This document shows positions 26,699-34,265 of a DNA stretch of 64,000 bases, one piece after another (within the stretch, counting starts at the first letter, position 1; the number at the start of each line of letters is the position of its first letter). The notes under the pieces were generated by a model. The model was given only the letters and a program-made list of their open reading frames with translations, was not told where the DNA came from and made no database searches. Position numbers and translations under genes: made by a program. The stretch is from Ardenticatenaceae bacterium (GTDB taxonomy: Bacteria; Chloroflexota; Anaerolineae; Promineifilales; Promineifilaceae): positions 1 to 64,000 of the forward strand of contig JACKBR010000011.1 of assembly GCA_020634495.1 (NCBI GenBank). Reading direction: 5' to 3'.

Positions 26699-28495
26699 TT
26701 AGTCGCGCTTAAATTTGGAATAATCCGGCGCGGCGTAGCGGGTTTTGCCGCCGTTGCTCACGTCCATCATCGCCTGCACCTTCATTTGCAAACCAAACAG
26801 ATTGATAAAGCCCACCGCGTCCTTTTGGTCGTACACATCTTCCTTGCCAAAGGTGGCAAAATCTTCCCGGTAGAGGCTGTGGTCGCTGTGCCGCCCAATG
26901 ACGATGACATTTCCTTTGTACAGCTTAATTTTTACCCAGCCGGTGATCGTCTTTTGCGTGTCGTTGATGAACGCCTGCATGGATTCGCGCAGCGAGTGGA
27001 ACCATTTGCCAAAGTAGACCAGTTCGGCATATTTCACGGCCAGCTCTTCCTTAAAGTGGCTGGTATCCCGATCCAGGCAGAGCGACTCCAGTTCCCGGTG
27101 GGCGGCGTACAAAATCGTCCCGCCGGGTGTCTCGTAGACGCCGTGGGATTTCATGCCCACCAGCCGGTTTTCCACCAAATCGATTCGGCCAACACCGTGC
27201 TTGGCCCCCAACTCGTTGAGCTTTTCGATGAGAGAGGCGGGTGGCAGCTGCACATCATTGACGGCAACCGGGACGCCTTCTTCAAAATAAACCGTCACAA
27301 TTTCAGGCTCGTCCGGCGCGTTTTCTGGCGAAACAGTCCATTGGTACATGCTTTCTTCTGGCTCGTTGCGTGGGTCTTCCAAAATGCCGCCTTCGTGGGA
27401 CAGGTGCCACAGGTTGCTGTCCCGGCTGTAGATTGATTTTTCGGTATGCACGACGGGCACGTTGTGCTTTTTGGCATAGGCGAGGGCATCTTCCCGGGAG
27501 CGAATGTCCCACTCGCGCCAGGGGGCAATCACTTTAAGCGTGGGATTAAGCGCCTTGTAGGTGAGTTCAAAGCGCACCTGGTCGTTGCCTTTGCCGGTGG
27601 CTCCGTGGGCTACAGCGTCGGCCCCTTCGGCTTCGGCGATGGCCACTTGCCATTTGGCAATGAGCGGCCGGGCGATGGAGGTGCCAAGCAGGTACTGGCG
27701 CTCGTAAATCGCGCCGGATTGCAGCATGGGGAAGAGGAAATCTTTGGCAAACTCGTGCCGCAAATCTTCTACATACACTTTGCTGGCTCCGCTGGCGAGC
27801 GCTTTTTCCTTGAGTCCTTTCAGCTCGTCGTCGCCCTGGCCGATGTTGGCGCAGAAGCAGATGACTTCGCAGCCATAGTTTTCGCGCAGCCAGGGCACGA
27901 TGACGGAGGTGTCGAGGCCGCCTGAGTAGGCGAGGACGGCTTTGTTGATTTTTGGTTTTGACATTTTTGTAACTCCTTGAATAGGTTGAATGATTGGTAA
28001 TTCGATAATTGGTTGGTGCTGCGGTTGGATGGGTTGTGGGGTGAGGTGGAGGACTACGGCCGTTTCATCACAGCGCTCTAACAAAGGGCAAACGTGACAA
28101 TCCCGCCACACTTTTTCCGGGAACAGCTCCCGGCTGCTGATGCTAAAGCCCATTTTCTGGAAAAAAGGCACGGCCCGCGTGAGGGCAAACAAAATTGGCA
28201 CTTGCTTGTGTTTTGCCTGAGCAATGATTGTTTTGACAATGCTTTTGCCCCAGCCTTGCCCTTTCACTTTGTCGGCAACGGCCAGGGAGCGCACTTCGGC
28301 CAGGGCTTCGCTGTAATAAAGCAGCGAGACGCAGGCGACTAACTCTTCATCGGCGTCGATGCCCACCAGCCAGTCGGTCAGGGTATCGTGGATGGATTGG
28401 GCGGTGCGGGGCAGCACGTCGCCACGCCGGACGTGCTCGTTGAGCAAGGCGAGGATATGGGGGATGTCTTGTGTGTGTGCGGGTCGTATGTTCAT
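26699..28495 (-). CDS. argG: ArgA-like short N-acetylglutamate synthase fused in frame to argininosuccinate synthase
   Basis: One open frame of 598 residues codes two arginine enzymes. Residues 1-~155 are a GNAT domain of the short NAGS type ([15 protein letters not shown] start, GQGWGKSIV acetyl-CoA loop, [14 protein letters not shown]ys motif), which would make acetylglutamate. A Pro/Gln/Ile-rich linker ([13 protein letters not shown]) follows. Then ArgG (421 residues from Met at 27964): ATP-binding [21 protein letters not shown] and the [13 protein letters not shown] region, joining citrulline and aspartate. There is no stop between them, but AAGGAG sits before the internal ATG, so free ArgG is also likely. 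The frame runs further upstream to 28546 through repeat sequence; Met at 28495 is where GNAT homology starts. Confidence 0.88.
   Translation of the reverse strand: MNIRPAHTQDIPHILALLNEHVRRGDVLPRTAQSIHDTLTDWLVGIDADEELVACVSLLYYSEALAEVRSLAVADKVKGQGWGKSIVKTIIAQAKHKQVPILFALTRAVPFFQKMGFSISSRELFPEKVWRDCHVCPLLERCDETAVVLHLTPQPIQPQHQPIIELPIIQPIQGVTKMSKPKINKAVLAYSGGLDTSVIVPWLRENYGCEVICFCANIGQGDDELKGLKEKALASGASKVYVEDLRHEFAKDFLFPMLQSGAIYERQYLLGTSIARPLIAKWQVAIAEAEGADAVAHGATGKGNDQVRFELTYKALNPTLKVIAPWREWDIRSREDALAYAKKHNVPVVHTEKSIYSRDSNLWHLSHEGGILEDPRNEPEESMYQWTVSPENAPDEPEIVTVYFEEGVPVAVNDVQLPPASLIEKLNELGAKHGVGRIDLVENRLVGMKSHGVYETPGGTILYAAHRELESLCLDRDTSHFKEELAVKYAELVYFGKWFHSLRESMQAFINDTQKTITGWVKIKLYKGNVIVIGRHSDHSLYREDFATFGKEDVYDQKDAVGFINLFGLQMKVQAMMDVSNGGKTRYAAPDYSKFKRD
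27962..27980 (-). promoter_or_regulatory. Internal ribosome site and ATG of argG
   Basis: On the minus strand AAGGAG lies eight bases before ATG (27964), at the exact beginning of normal ArgG sequence ([16 protein letters not shown]). It would allow separate ArgG synthesis from within the fused frame. Confidence 0.65.
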
Positions 28496-28502
28496 CTTTT
28501 TT

Positions 28503-28575
28503 TGAGTAAGAAGTAAAAAGTGATAAGTGAAAAGCAGGTGGCTCACTCACTTTTCACTTTTTACTCATCACTTTT
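28503..28575. repeat. Inverted AAGTGATAAGTGAAAAG-type repeat between acetyltransferase genes
   Basis: The junction holds GTAAAAAGTGATAAGTGAAAAG followed by CTTTTCACTTTTTAC-like and TCACTTTTCACTCATC segments in inverted and direct order. Such low-complexity repeats recur at operon junctions of this window. Confidence 0.6.
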
Positions 28576-29003
28576 CACTCATCAGGTATAAGTCGTTTGC
28601 CCAGGCTGATCACGTCGTCGATGTGGTAGCCGAGGTGGCCGTAGAATTGGATAACGGCCGTATTGCTTTTGCGCACCTGTAAATTAATCTTGGGGCAGCC
28701 AAGCGCCATCAGTTTGGCTTCAGCCGCTGCCATCAGAGCACGGCCCACGCCTTGCTTTTGGCAGTCGGGGGCCACCGCCAGATAGTTAATCCAGCCGCGA
28801 TGCCCTTCGTAGCCGCCCATGACCGTGCCCGCAATACGGCCGTTCCATTCAGCCACCAAAAAGAGCTCTGGATTAACCTGCATTTTGCGGGCAATGTCTT
28901 TGTGCGGATCGTTCCAGGGCACGGTGAGTTTGCACGCCTGCCAGATGGCAATCACGGCTTCGCTGTCGGCCAGGGCAAAGGGGCGGATGTGTAGTTGAGT
29001 CAT
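28575..29003 (-). CDS. ypeA: YpeA-like GNAT acetyltransferase
   Basis: A 142-residue N-acetyltransferase. It matches the YpeA subfamily closely in the order PWNDPHKDIARKMQ, LFLVAEWNGRIAGTVMGGYE, GHRGWINYLAV, then the acetyl-CoA loop QKQGVGRALM and the end DDVISLGKRLIPDE. Substrate unknown even in well-studied bacteria; its place in the arginine operon suggests a related amine or amino acid, or simple hitch-hiking. AAGGAG is correctly placed before the ATG. Confidence 0.85.
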   Translation of the reverse strand: MTQLHIRPFALADSEAVIAIWQACKLTVPWNDPHKDIARKMQVNPELFLVAEWNGRIAGTVMGGYEGHRGWINYLAVAPDCQKQGVGRALMAAAEAKLMALGCPKINLQVRKSNTAVIQFYGHLGYHIDDVISLGKRLIPDE

Positions 29004-29012
29004 ACAGTCTCC

Positions 29013-29085
29013 TTTTTAAGAGGAACACGGAGTTTCACAGAGGGAGCACAGAGGTGCACAGAGAAAAATCTGCGAAATCATTGAA
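29013..29085. repeat. Interspersed CACAGAG repeat between argD and ypeA-like gene
   Basis: CACGGAGTTTCACAGAGGGA and AAAAATCTGCGAAATC in this gap are of the same family as the elements near 2640 and 30300. Confidence 0.65.
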
Positions 29086-29087
29086 GT

Positions 29088-30290
29088 TTAAGCGCCATTT
29101 TCTAAACAGGCGGCGATGGTGGATACGGCCGTATCAATTTCATCCCTTGTAACAATGAGCGCCGGGGCCAATCGCAGCACGTTTTCTCCGGCGGTTAGGA
29201 TGAGCACGCCTTTATCTCTGGCTGCGGCCATGAGGGGGGCAGCAGGCTGGTTGAGCGCCACGCCAACCAGCAATCCCTCACCGCGCACCTCGATGATCTC
29301 TTCTAGCTCCAGCGTTTGCAGGCGATGTTTGAGATAAGCGCCATTTTCCTGCACCGCCTGTAAAAAATTGAGCTGATTAACTTTGTCAAACACGACGTTG
29401 GCTGCCGCACAAACCAGCGGCCCGGCGGCAAACGTGCTGCCGTGGTCGCCGGGTTTGATTACGTTGGCCACAGCCTGCGTAACGAGGGTTGCTCCGATGG
29501 GCAGCCCGCCAGCCAGCGGCTTGGCCAGGGTCATGATGTCTGGCGTGACGCCAAATTGGCGGTAGGCCCAGAGCTGACCCGTGCGCCCCAGGCCGCACTG
29601 CACCTCATCGAAGATGAGCAAGGCGTGGTGGACATCGCAGGCGGCACGGAGTCCGTGCAAAAAGCCGGGCGTGGCTGGATTCACCCCGCCTTCGCCCTGA
29701 ATGGGTTCCACGATGACGGCGCAGGTGTCGTCGTTGATGGCTTCGCGGGCGGCGGCCAAATCGTTGAAAGGCACAAAGGTGACGCCGGGCACCAGCGGGG
29801 CAAACGGTTCGCGGTATTGTTCTTTGTAGGTGGCAGAAAGGGAACCCATCGTGCGGCCGTGAAAGCCGCCAGTAAAAGCAATAATCTTTGTTTTGGAGAC
29901 TGGAGATTGGAGATTGGAGGTTTTTGACCTGGCATATTTGCGGGCAAATTTTAGGGCGGCTTCGTTGGCTTCTGCGCCGGAGTTGCAGAAATAGACCTTG
30001 TCGGCGAAGGAGTTTTCGACCAATTTTTGGGCCAGCTGGGCCTGGGGCGCGGTGTGAAACAGGTTGCTGACGTGGGTGAGTTGGGCGGCTTGCTGGGAAA
30101 CGGCCGTTACCCAATCCGGATCGCTGTGGCCAAGAGAGGTTACGGCAATGCCAGAGGTGAAATCCAGATATTTGTTGCCGTCGGTGTCGTACAAATACAT
30201 CCCCTCGCCGTGGCTAAAAACGATGTCTGGCCGCTTGTATGTTTGCAGAACTGAGTTTGCTTCTGCCTGAATAATTTCTGCTTTGTTCAT
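29088..30290 (-). CDS. argD: Acetylornithine aminotransferase with a repeat-derived insertion
   Basis: A 400-residue class III, PLP-dependent aminotransferase converting acetylglutamate semialdehyde to acetylornithine. Visible motifs: FCNSGAEANEAALKFARKYA near residue 103, FTGGFHGRTMGSLSATYK near 140, LIFDEVQCGLGRTG near 220 with the PLP-ring Asp, and TLAKPLAGGLPIGA near 250 with the Schiff-base Lys. Between KYAR and KIIAF a stretch SKTSNLQSPVSKT is encoded by GGAGATTGGAGATTGGAGG-type repeat DNA at 29895-29920, the same motif as in the tandem array at 26 kb. It falls in a surface loop of known structures, so the enzyme may tolerate it. GGAG precedes the ATG. Confidence 0.93.
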   Translation of the reverse strand: MNKAEIIQAEANSVLQTYKRPDIVFSHGEGMYLYDTDGNKYLDFTSGIAVTSLGHSDPDWVTAVSQQAAQLTHVSNLFHTAPQAQLAQKLVENSFADKVYFCNSGAEANEAALKFARKYARSKTSNLQSPVSKTKIIAFTGGFHGRTMGSLSATYKEQYREPFAPLVPGVTFVPFNDLAAAREAINDDTCAVIVEPIQGEGGVNPATPGFLHGLRAACDVHHALLIFDEVQCGLGRTGQLWAYRQFGVTPDIMTLAKPLAGGLPIGATLVTQAVANVIKPGDHGSTFAAGPLVCAAANVVFDKVNQLNFLQAVQENGAYLKHRLQTLELEEIIEVRGEGLLVGVALNQPAAPLMAAARDKGVLILTAGENVLRLAPALIVTRDEIDTAVSTIAACLENGA

Positions 30291-30299
30291 AGGAATTCT

Positions 30300-30372
30300 C
30301 CTAAAAATTTAACCGCAGATTACACCGATTAAAACCAAATCTGCGAAATCTGTGTAATCTGTGGATTTGATA
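30300..30372. repeat. Interspersed repeat translated as the ArgB C-terminus
   Basis: TTTAACCGCAGATTACACCG and CTGCGAAATCTGTGTAATCT in this block belong to the repeat family seen near 2640 and 29013. The block lies inside the argB frame and ends ten bases before argD. Confidence 0.7.
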
Positions 30373-31110
30373 ATTTGTAAAAATGGTGCCGCTGTTGCTG
30401 AGCAATCCGGCCAGGTTGACGATTTGGCTTTGCTGCACACCTTGGGCAATGGTGGCCAGGGCGGCACGCACTTTGGGCACCATGCCGTCGGTGATGATGC
30501 CGTTGCTGATGAGCGTTTCGGTTTGGTCGGGGGTGAGATGGGGCAGGATACGGCCGTTGCTCAACACCCCCGGCACGTTAGACACAAACGTCAGCCGCTC
30601 TGCTTGCAGGGCCAGAGCGACGGCGCTGGCGGCATCGTCGGCGTTCACGTTGTAGGTGTAGCCATCAAAGCCCAGCGAGAGCGGCGACAGCACGACCGTT
30701 AGCCCTAAATTGGTGAACTGGCGCAGGAGTTCGGTGCGCACCTGGCTGATTTCGCCCACATAGCCCAAATCGGCCGTGGGATGCTGCTTTTTCAGGCAGC
30801 GCAAAATGCCGCCGTCCACCCCGCTGACGCCGATGGCATCCACGCCTGCGGCCAGCAGCGCCGTCACAATTTGCTTGTTGGTTTGCCCGCTTAGGGCCAT
30901 TTGCACCACGCTGATCATTTCGCGGTCGGTCACCCGCAGGCCATCCACCTTGGTCGAGTGCAGCCCCACTTTTTGCTGGAGGGCCACAATGGCCCGCCCG
31001 CCGCCATGCACAATGATGTGGGGAACGGCCGTTCCCGCTACATACTCCGCCAGCCCTGCCAAAAAACCCGGATCATCCAGTTCATTGCCGCCAATTTTTA
31101 ATACTTGCAT
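30301..31110 (-). CDS. argB: Acetylglutamate kinase with repeat-derived C-terminal tail
   Basis: A 269-residue amino-acid kinase phosphorylating N-acetylglutamate. Family marks: LKIGGNELDD at the start, HIIVHGGGRAI near residue 31, KVDGLRVTDREMI, YNVNADDAASAVALAL near 160 and NGIITDGMVPKVRAAL near 215. The normal fold ends at about SNSGTIF (residue ~243). The remaining ~25 residues (YQIHRLHRFRRFGFNRCNLR...) are a translation of an interspersed repeat that has replaced the original stop. Start supported by GAGGAAC. Feedback inhibition by arginine cannot be judged; the N-terminal helix of the sensitive class is absent. Confidence 0.92.
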   Translation of the reverse strand: MQVLKIGGNELDDPGFLAGLAEYVAGTAVPHIIVHGGGRAIVALQQKVGLHSTKVDGLRVTDREMISVVQMALSGQTNKQIVTALLAAGVDAIGVSGVDGGILRCLKKQHPTADLGYVGEISQVRTELLRQFTNLGLTVVLSPLSLGFDGYTYNVNADDAASAVALALQAERLTFVSNVPGVLSNGRILPHLTPDQTETLISNGIITDGMVPKVRAALATIAQGVQQSQIVNLAGLLSNSGTIFTNYQIHRLHRFRRFGFNRCNLRLNF

Positions 31111-31133
31111 GTTGTTCCTCGAATAACTGCTTT

Positions 31134-31194
31134 AGAGTGAAACGTGTTGTGTGATGCGTGATTGGGTTCTGCTCACGGTTCACGTTTCACTCAT
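31134..31194. repeat. Inverted repeat at the argC-argB junction
   Basis: GAGTGAAACGTG (31134-31145) and CACGTTTCACTC (31183-31194) are exact complements about 37 bases apart; the right arm reaches the argC stop codon. Similar in style to the inverted repeat near 28503. Confidence 0.65.
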
Positions 31195-32207
31195 CACGCC
31201 ATCAATCCTGTCGTTTCCTCAATGCCAAACACCACATTCATGTTCTGCACTGCCTGGCCTGCTGCGCCTTTCACCAAATTGTCGATGGCCGAGGTGATGA
31301 CCAGGGTGGTTTCGCTGGCCATTGTCAGGCCAATGGCGCATTTGTTGCTGTGGGTGACGTGGTTTAACGTGGCCAGTTCACCATCTGGCAGCAGGCAAAT
31401 GAAGGGTTCGCTGCTGTACATTTGGGTGAAATACGGCCGTATCTCGGCCAACGTCACCGGTTCGGCAAAGTTAACATAAATTGTTGACAGAATGCCCCGT
31501 TCCACCGGCAGCAGGTGCGGTGAAAAAATCAGCGGCGGCGCATCTTGCCGAAACCAGCCCATCACCTGTTCAATTTCTGGCAAATGGCGATGGCTGCGTC
31601 CGATTTTGTAGGGCGAAAAATTATTGTGTGCTTCCACAAAATGCGTGTTTTGCTTGGGCGTGCGGCCAGCGCCTGAGATACCAGATTTAGAGTCGGCAAT
31701 GATGGGGCCGGTAAGGGGAAGGGGCGAGGTGAGCAACGGCCGTAGCGGCAGCAAAATGGTCGTGGGATAACAGCCGGGCGTGGCTACCAGCCTGGCTTCC
31801 GGCAGTTGGTCACGGGCAAATTCGGTCAGGCCATAAACGGCCTCGGCCAGCAAGTGCGGCGCGGGATGGGCTTTGTCGTACCAGTTGGCGTAACTGCTGG
31901 CGTCTTTCAGACGGAAGTCGGCGCTGAGGTCAATGACGGTGACTCCGGCAGTTAGGGCAGTTACGGCCGTTTCCGCCGCTGCGGCATGAGGCAGACACAA
32001 AAAAACCACATCCACCGCATCCAGGAGAGCGCTTTCTCCCAAAATCAGCGGCAAATGTGGTGCCTGCGGATACACATCCGACAAGTGCTGTCCGGCAAAA
32101 GATTGCGACGTGGCAAAAGCCACATCCACCTGCGGATGCCGCTGCAAAATCTTCACCAATTCGTACCCGGTGTACCCCGTAGCGCCAAAAATCCCTGCTC
32201 TAATCAT
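31194..32207 (-). CDS. argC: N-acetyl-gamma-glutamyl-phosphate reductase
   Basis: A 337-residue NADP-dependent reductase, first enzyme of the operon in order. N-terminal GIFGATGYTGYELVKIL is the dinucleotide-binding loop, ATPGCYPTT near residue 145 holds the catalytic Cys, and SGISGAGRTPKQNTHF, then KIGRSHRHLPEIEQ, line the active site. The start at 32207 is chosen because GGAGAG is close upstream and the conserved N-terminus begins there; an in-frame start at 32231 would add eight residues from repeat sequence. Expression should depend on the attenuator 90-240 bp upstream. Confidence 0.93.
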   Translation of the reverse strand: MIRAGIFGATGYTGYELVKILQRHPQVDVAFATSQSFAGQHLSDVYPQAPHLPLILGESALLDAVDVVFLCLPHAAAAETAVTALTAGVTVIDLSADFRLKDASSYANWYDKAHPAPHLLAEAVYGLTEFARDQLPEARLVATPGCYPTTILLPLRPLLTSPLPLTGPIIADSKSGISGAGRTPKQNTHFVEAHNNFSPYKIGRSHRHLPEIEQVMGWFRQDAPPLIFSPHLLPVERGILSTIYVNFAEPVTLAEIRPYFTQMYSSEPFICLLPDGELATLNHVTHSNKCAIGLTMASETTLVITSAIDNLVKGAAGQAVQNMNVVFGIEETTGLMA

Positions 32208-32222
32208 GTTTCTCTCCATTTG

Positions 32223-32292
32223 TTTCGCCACAGATACTCCAGAGAGATTAACTGTCTATCTCTATTTTCTCTGTGCCCTCTGTGGCAAATCC
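32223..32292. repeat. Interspersed CACAGA repeat between attenuator and argC
   Basis: CCACAGAGGGCACAGAG and CTGGAGTATCTGTGG (minus strand) form an imperfect inverted repeat of the same family as other CACAGAG elements. It directly precedes the argC ribosome site. Confidence 0.55.
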
Positions 32293-32294
32293 AC

Positions 32295-32332
32295 AAAAAA
32301 AAACCGCCAGACTCTGGTGAAGTCTGGCGGTT
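32295..32332 (-). terminator. Attenuator terminator of the arginine operon
   Basis: AACCGCCAGACT (32321-32332) and AGTCTGGCGGTT (32302-32313) give a 12-bp perfect stem with a seven-base loop; on the minus strand a run of nine T begins within its base. Its 5' arm contains CCAGAC, which can pair instead with GTCTGG inside the leader gene (32378-32383). Confidence 0.85.
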
Positions 32333-32360
32333 CAGATTGCGTTTGTCTTCTTAAAGCGAC

Positions 32361-32444
32361 TCAGGCAAGCTCAAATTCCAGACGTTGTGTCTGGCGACGG
32401 CGGCGAATAAAAAGAGGTGCTTGTGAGTCAATAAAGTGCTTCAT
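32361..32444 (-). CDS. Arginine-rich leader peptide of the arginine operon
   Basis: A 27-residue frame, ATG at 32444 and TGA at 32361, begins MKHFIDSQAPLFI and contains four consecutive Arg codons (CGC CGC CGT CGC, 32394-32405), with a fifth at 32382-32384. Downstream lies a strong terminator, then argC. The leader DNA has CCAGAC (32389-32394) and GTCTGG (32378-32383), which form a small hairpin, while the same GTCTGG can pair with the terminator's 5' arm. Stalling at the first Arg codons would cover the first segment and favour antitermination. This is the layout of trp/his-type attenuation, here for arginine. No Shine-Dalgarno is seen; the promoter places the transcript start only a few bases before the ATG. 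Confidence 0.75.
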   Translation of the reverse strand: MKHFIDSQAPLFIRRRRQTQRLEFELA

Positions 32445-32453
32445 CGTGGCAGA

Positions 32454-32481
32454 AATTTAGCAGATAAATTATGGCTGTCAA
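32454..32481 (-). promoter_or_regulatory. Promoter of the arginine operon
   Basis: On the minus strand a perfect TTGACA (32476-32481) is 16 bp from TAAATT (32454-32459). Transcription would start near 32447, two or three bases before the leader ATG, so the leader message would be virtually leaderless. Confidence 0.6.
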
Positions 32482-32620
32482 CCAAAAAATAAAAATTGGG
32501 TCATTTTGTCTGTATTTGGTCTGGATTGTTGTACTATTTGTCCAAAGATTGAATATGGAACCCATTAGCATCGTGCGGTGTAAAGTGGCTAGAAGCAGTG
32601 AGGTGCAAAAGGAGAGCATG

Positions 32621-33196
32621 ATGAAGCGGTTGATATTTTTTGCGTTGGTCTTGTTAGCGCCAGGGTTGGTTGCCTGTACAGCGAGCGGGTCAGAAACGGC
32701 CGTTGCCCAGGCCGAAAAAATGGACGTAACGCTTACCCCAACAGCCTATCCAACCCCTTTCCCCGAAACCGCCAGACCTGATAGCTGCCCGATCACCCAG
32801 CAGCAAGAGCCACGTTTCATCCCGCCAGAGCCATACCCTGAGTGGGCACCAGCGGGAGGCTTTTGGTATGGTTCCAATGAATTATGGCTTGACTTACGGA
32901 TAGATGGCACCTGGTACGGCCTGCCAAAATCCGATACCGGGTATGGCAATAAAATCGCCTTGTGGCACGAAGGGTACAGCCAGGCAGAAGAGCCTCAGCC
33001 AGAAATTACCCTTTCTGCCCGGCAGTTGGATGGGGAGGCAGTCGTGGAGCCACAAGTGTACGGCACCAATGCCTACCATCCAGATTATGGCCAGTTTATG
33101 ATGACCGGAATTGAGCTGCCCACCCTTGGCTGCTGGGAAATTACGGCCGTATACCAAAAAGCCAGCCTCAGTTTTATCGTTTGGGTCACTCCCTAA
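32621..33196 (+). CDS. Predicted lipoprotein of unknown function
   Basis: A 191-residue protein. The N-terminus MKRLIFFALVLLAPGLVAC is a lipoprotein signal with a clear lipobox, so it should be lipid-anchored outside the membrane. A Pro/Thr-rich linker (TLTPTAYPTPFPETARP) follows, then a compact beta-rich domain with many Trp/Tyr (WAPAGGFWYGSNELW, GCWEITAVYQKASLSFIVWV). The C-terminal pattern looks like a small immunoglobulin-like domain found in other Chloroflexota lipoproteins, but I do not recognise a named family. Two ATGs are adjacent (32618 and 32621); the second has better spacing from AGGAG. A longer frame reaches back to 32471 across the divergent arg promoter and is unlikely. Confidence 0.75.
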   Translation: MKRLIFFALVLLAPGLVACTASGSETAVAQAEKMDVTLTPTAYPTPFPETARPDSCPITQQQEPRFIPPEPYPEWAPAGGFWYGSNELWLDLRIDGTWYGLPKSDTGYGNKIALWHEGYSQAEEPQPEITLSARQLDGEAVVEPQVYGTNAYHPDYGQFMMTGIELPTLGCWEITAVYQKASLSFIVWVTP

Positions 33197-33220
33197 ACAA
33201 ATGTAACCGAAATGACGCGA

Positions 33221-33271
33221 GGACTGGCAGCCCTTGGTTAAGACACCCACCCCAACTAAGGCTGCCAGTCC
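33221..33271. terminator. Bidirectional hairpin terminator
   Basis: GGACTGGCAGCC (33221-33232) and GGCTGCCAGTCC (33260-33271) are exact complements, with further partial pairing inside the loop. It separates the convergent lipoprotein and cytochrome genes. Confidence 0.75.
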
Positions 33272-33319
33272 TTTGCTGTGCGCAAATATTTCTTGAGATT
33301 CTCTCAGTTAGTCGCCCTG

Positions 33320-34252
33320 CTACTCCCCTGCGCTCTGAAACTCAATGCCTTCCCCATCTGCAACAGTGGGCAGGCTTTGCAGGTAGACCCAAATGGCATG
33401 GAGTTCATCATCGGTTAGCTGGCCGATAGCCGTCCAGGGCATGAGGGATTGAGGGATGAAAGTGCCGTCTGGAACCTCACCTTCGCGCATGGCGGTGAAG
33501 AATTCTTCTTCACTCCATTCACCCAGCCGGTGCGGTGTGATGTTGGGAGATGGTACCTGGAGCCGCTCTAGCATTGGAACCCCAGCAAAGTCGTCGCCGT
33601 GGCAGCTCTTGCAGGGCAGGGCCAAATATTCACCATAGGCTAGCGTGTCGCTGTGATCTGGGCCTGTTGGAATCTCCTGGTTCGCTTCATGATCAATCAT
33701 TTTAATGGCTGGCAGCCCCTGCGGATTGCTCAACACAAAATCCCAGAGCAAGGGGCCGAACCAGTTGTTTGGTGGGCCAGGTTCAGCTGACGGCGGCAGG
33801 GTCTTCAAATAGGCAATAATGTCACCCAAATCAGACTCATTTAGATCGAGATAGAAGTTTGAGGGCATATAAATTAGCGCTTTGCCATCTTGCCCCACGC
33901 CGTGACGAATAGCCCGAATGTAATCTTCATCCGTGTAGTTTTCCAGGCCATTTTCACCTGGGGTCAGGTTGGCCGGGCCAAACGCCCCTGTCAGGATAGG
34001 ACGCTGAGTTCCTGCCCATTGAATGCCAGCAAGGTCCTTGCCGTGGCATTCCGTGCAGCGCACAATCTCAACCAAAATTTTGCCACGCTCAATGCTGGCC
34101 TGATCGGTAGGAATTTCGATTGTATCAACGTCAACCTCAATGGTTCGTCTGGCCTGGGTTTGCCAATAAATGAAATAACCCAGCAAACCAATGAGGGCAA
34201 TGCCTAAAATGCCTCCCAGGATGATGCCTAGCCATTTTAGAAACTTTTTCAT
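33320..34252 (-). CDS. Membrane-anchored di-heme cytochrome c
   Basis: A 310-residue protein with one N-terminal membrane helix (WLGIILGGILGIALIGLLGY) that holds it at the outer face. Two heme-binding motifs are seen, CTECH near residue 66 and CKSCH near 213, each in a cytochrome c domain with a late Met candidate (IYMPSNFY; PQSLMPWTAIG). The pattern resembles the cytochrome subunits of alcohol or aldehyde dehydrogenases, or general electron carriers. No dehydrogenase partner is adjacent. A repeat element sits directly upstream and contributes a GAGGAG; AAGAAGG is nearer the ATG. Probably separate from the NRPS operon, although on the same strand. Confidence 0.88.
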   Translation of the reverse strand: MKKFLKWLGIILGGILGIALIGLLGYFIYWQTQARRTIEVDVDTIEIPTDQASIERGKILVEIVRCTECHGKDLAGIQWAGTQRPILTGAFGPANLTPGENGLENYTDEDYIRAIRHGVGQDGKALIYMPSNFYLDLNESDLGDIIAYLKTLPPSAEPGPPNNWFGPLLWDFVLSNPQGLPAIKMIDHEANQEIPTGPDHSDTLAYGEYLALPCKSCHGDDFAGVPMLERLQVPSPNITPHRLGEWSEEEFFTAMREGEVPDGTFIPQSLMPWTAIGQLTDDELHAIWVYLQSLPTVADGEGIEFQSAGE

Positions 34253-34265
34253 AACCTTCTTTTCT

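Noticed and set aside
28496..28546. Earlier start for the ArgA-ArgG frame
   Set aside because: The extra 17 residues are translated repeat DNA; GNAT homology begins at the Met at 28495.
32471..32620. Longer N-terminus for the lipoprotein at 32.6 kb
   Set aside because: It would cross the divergent arg promoter and destroy the lipoprotein signal, whereas ATG at 32621 has AGGAG and a perfect lipobox.
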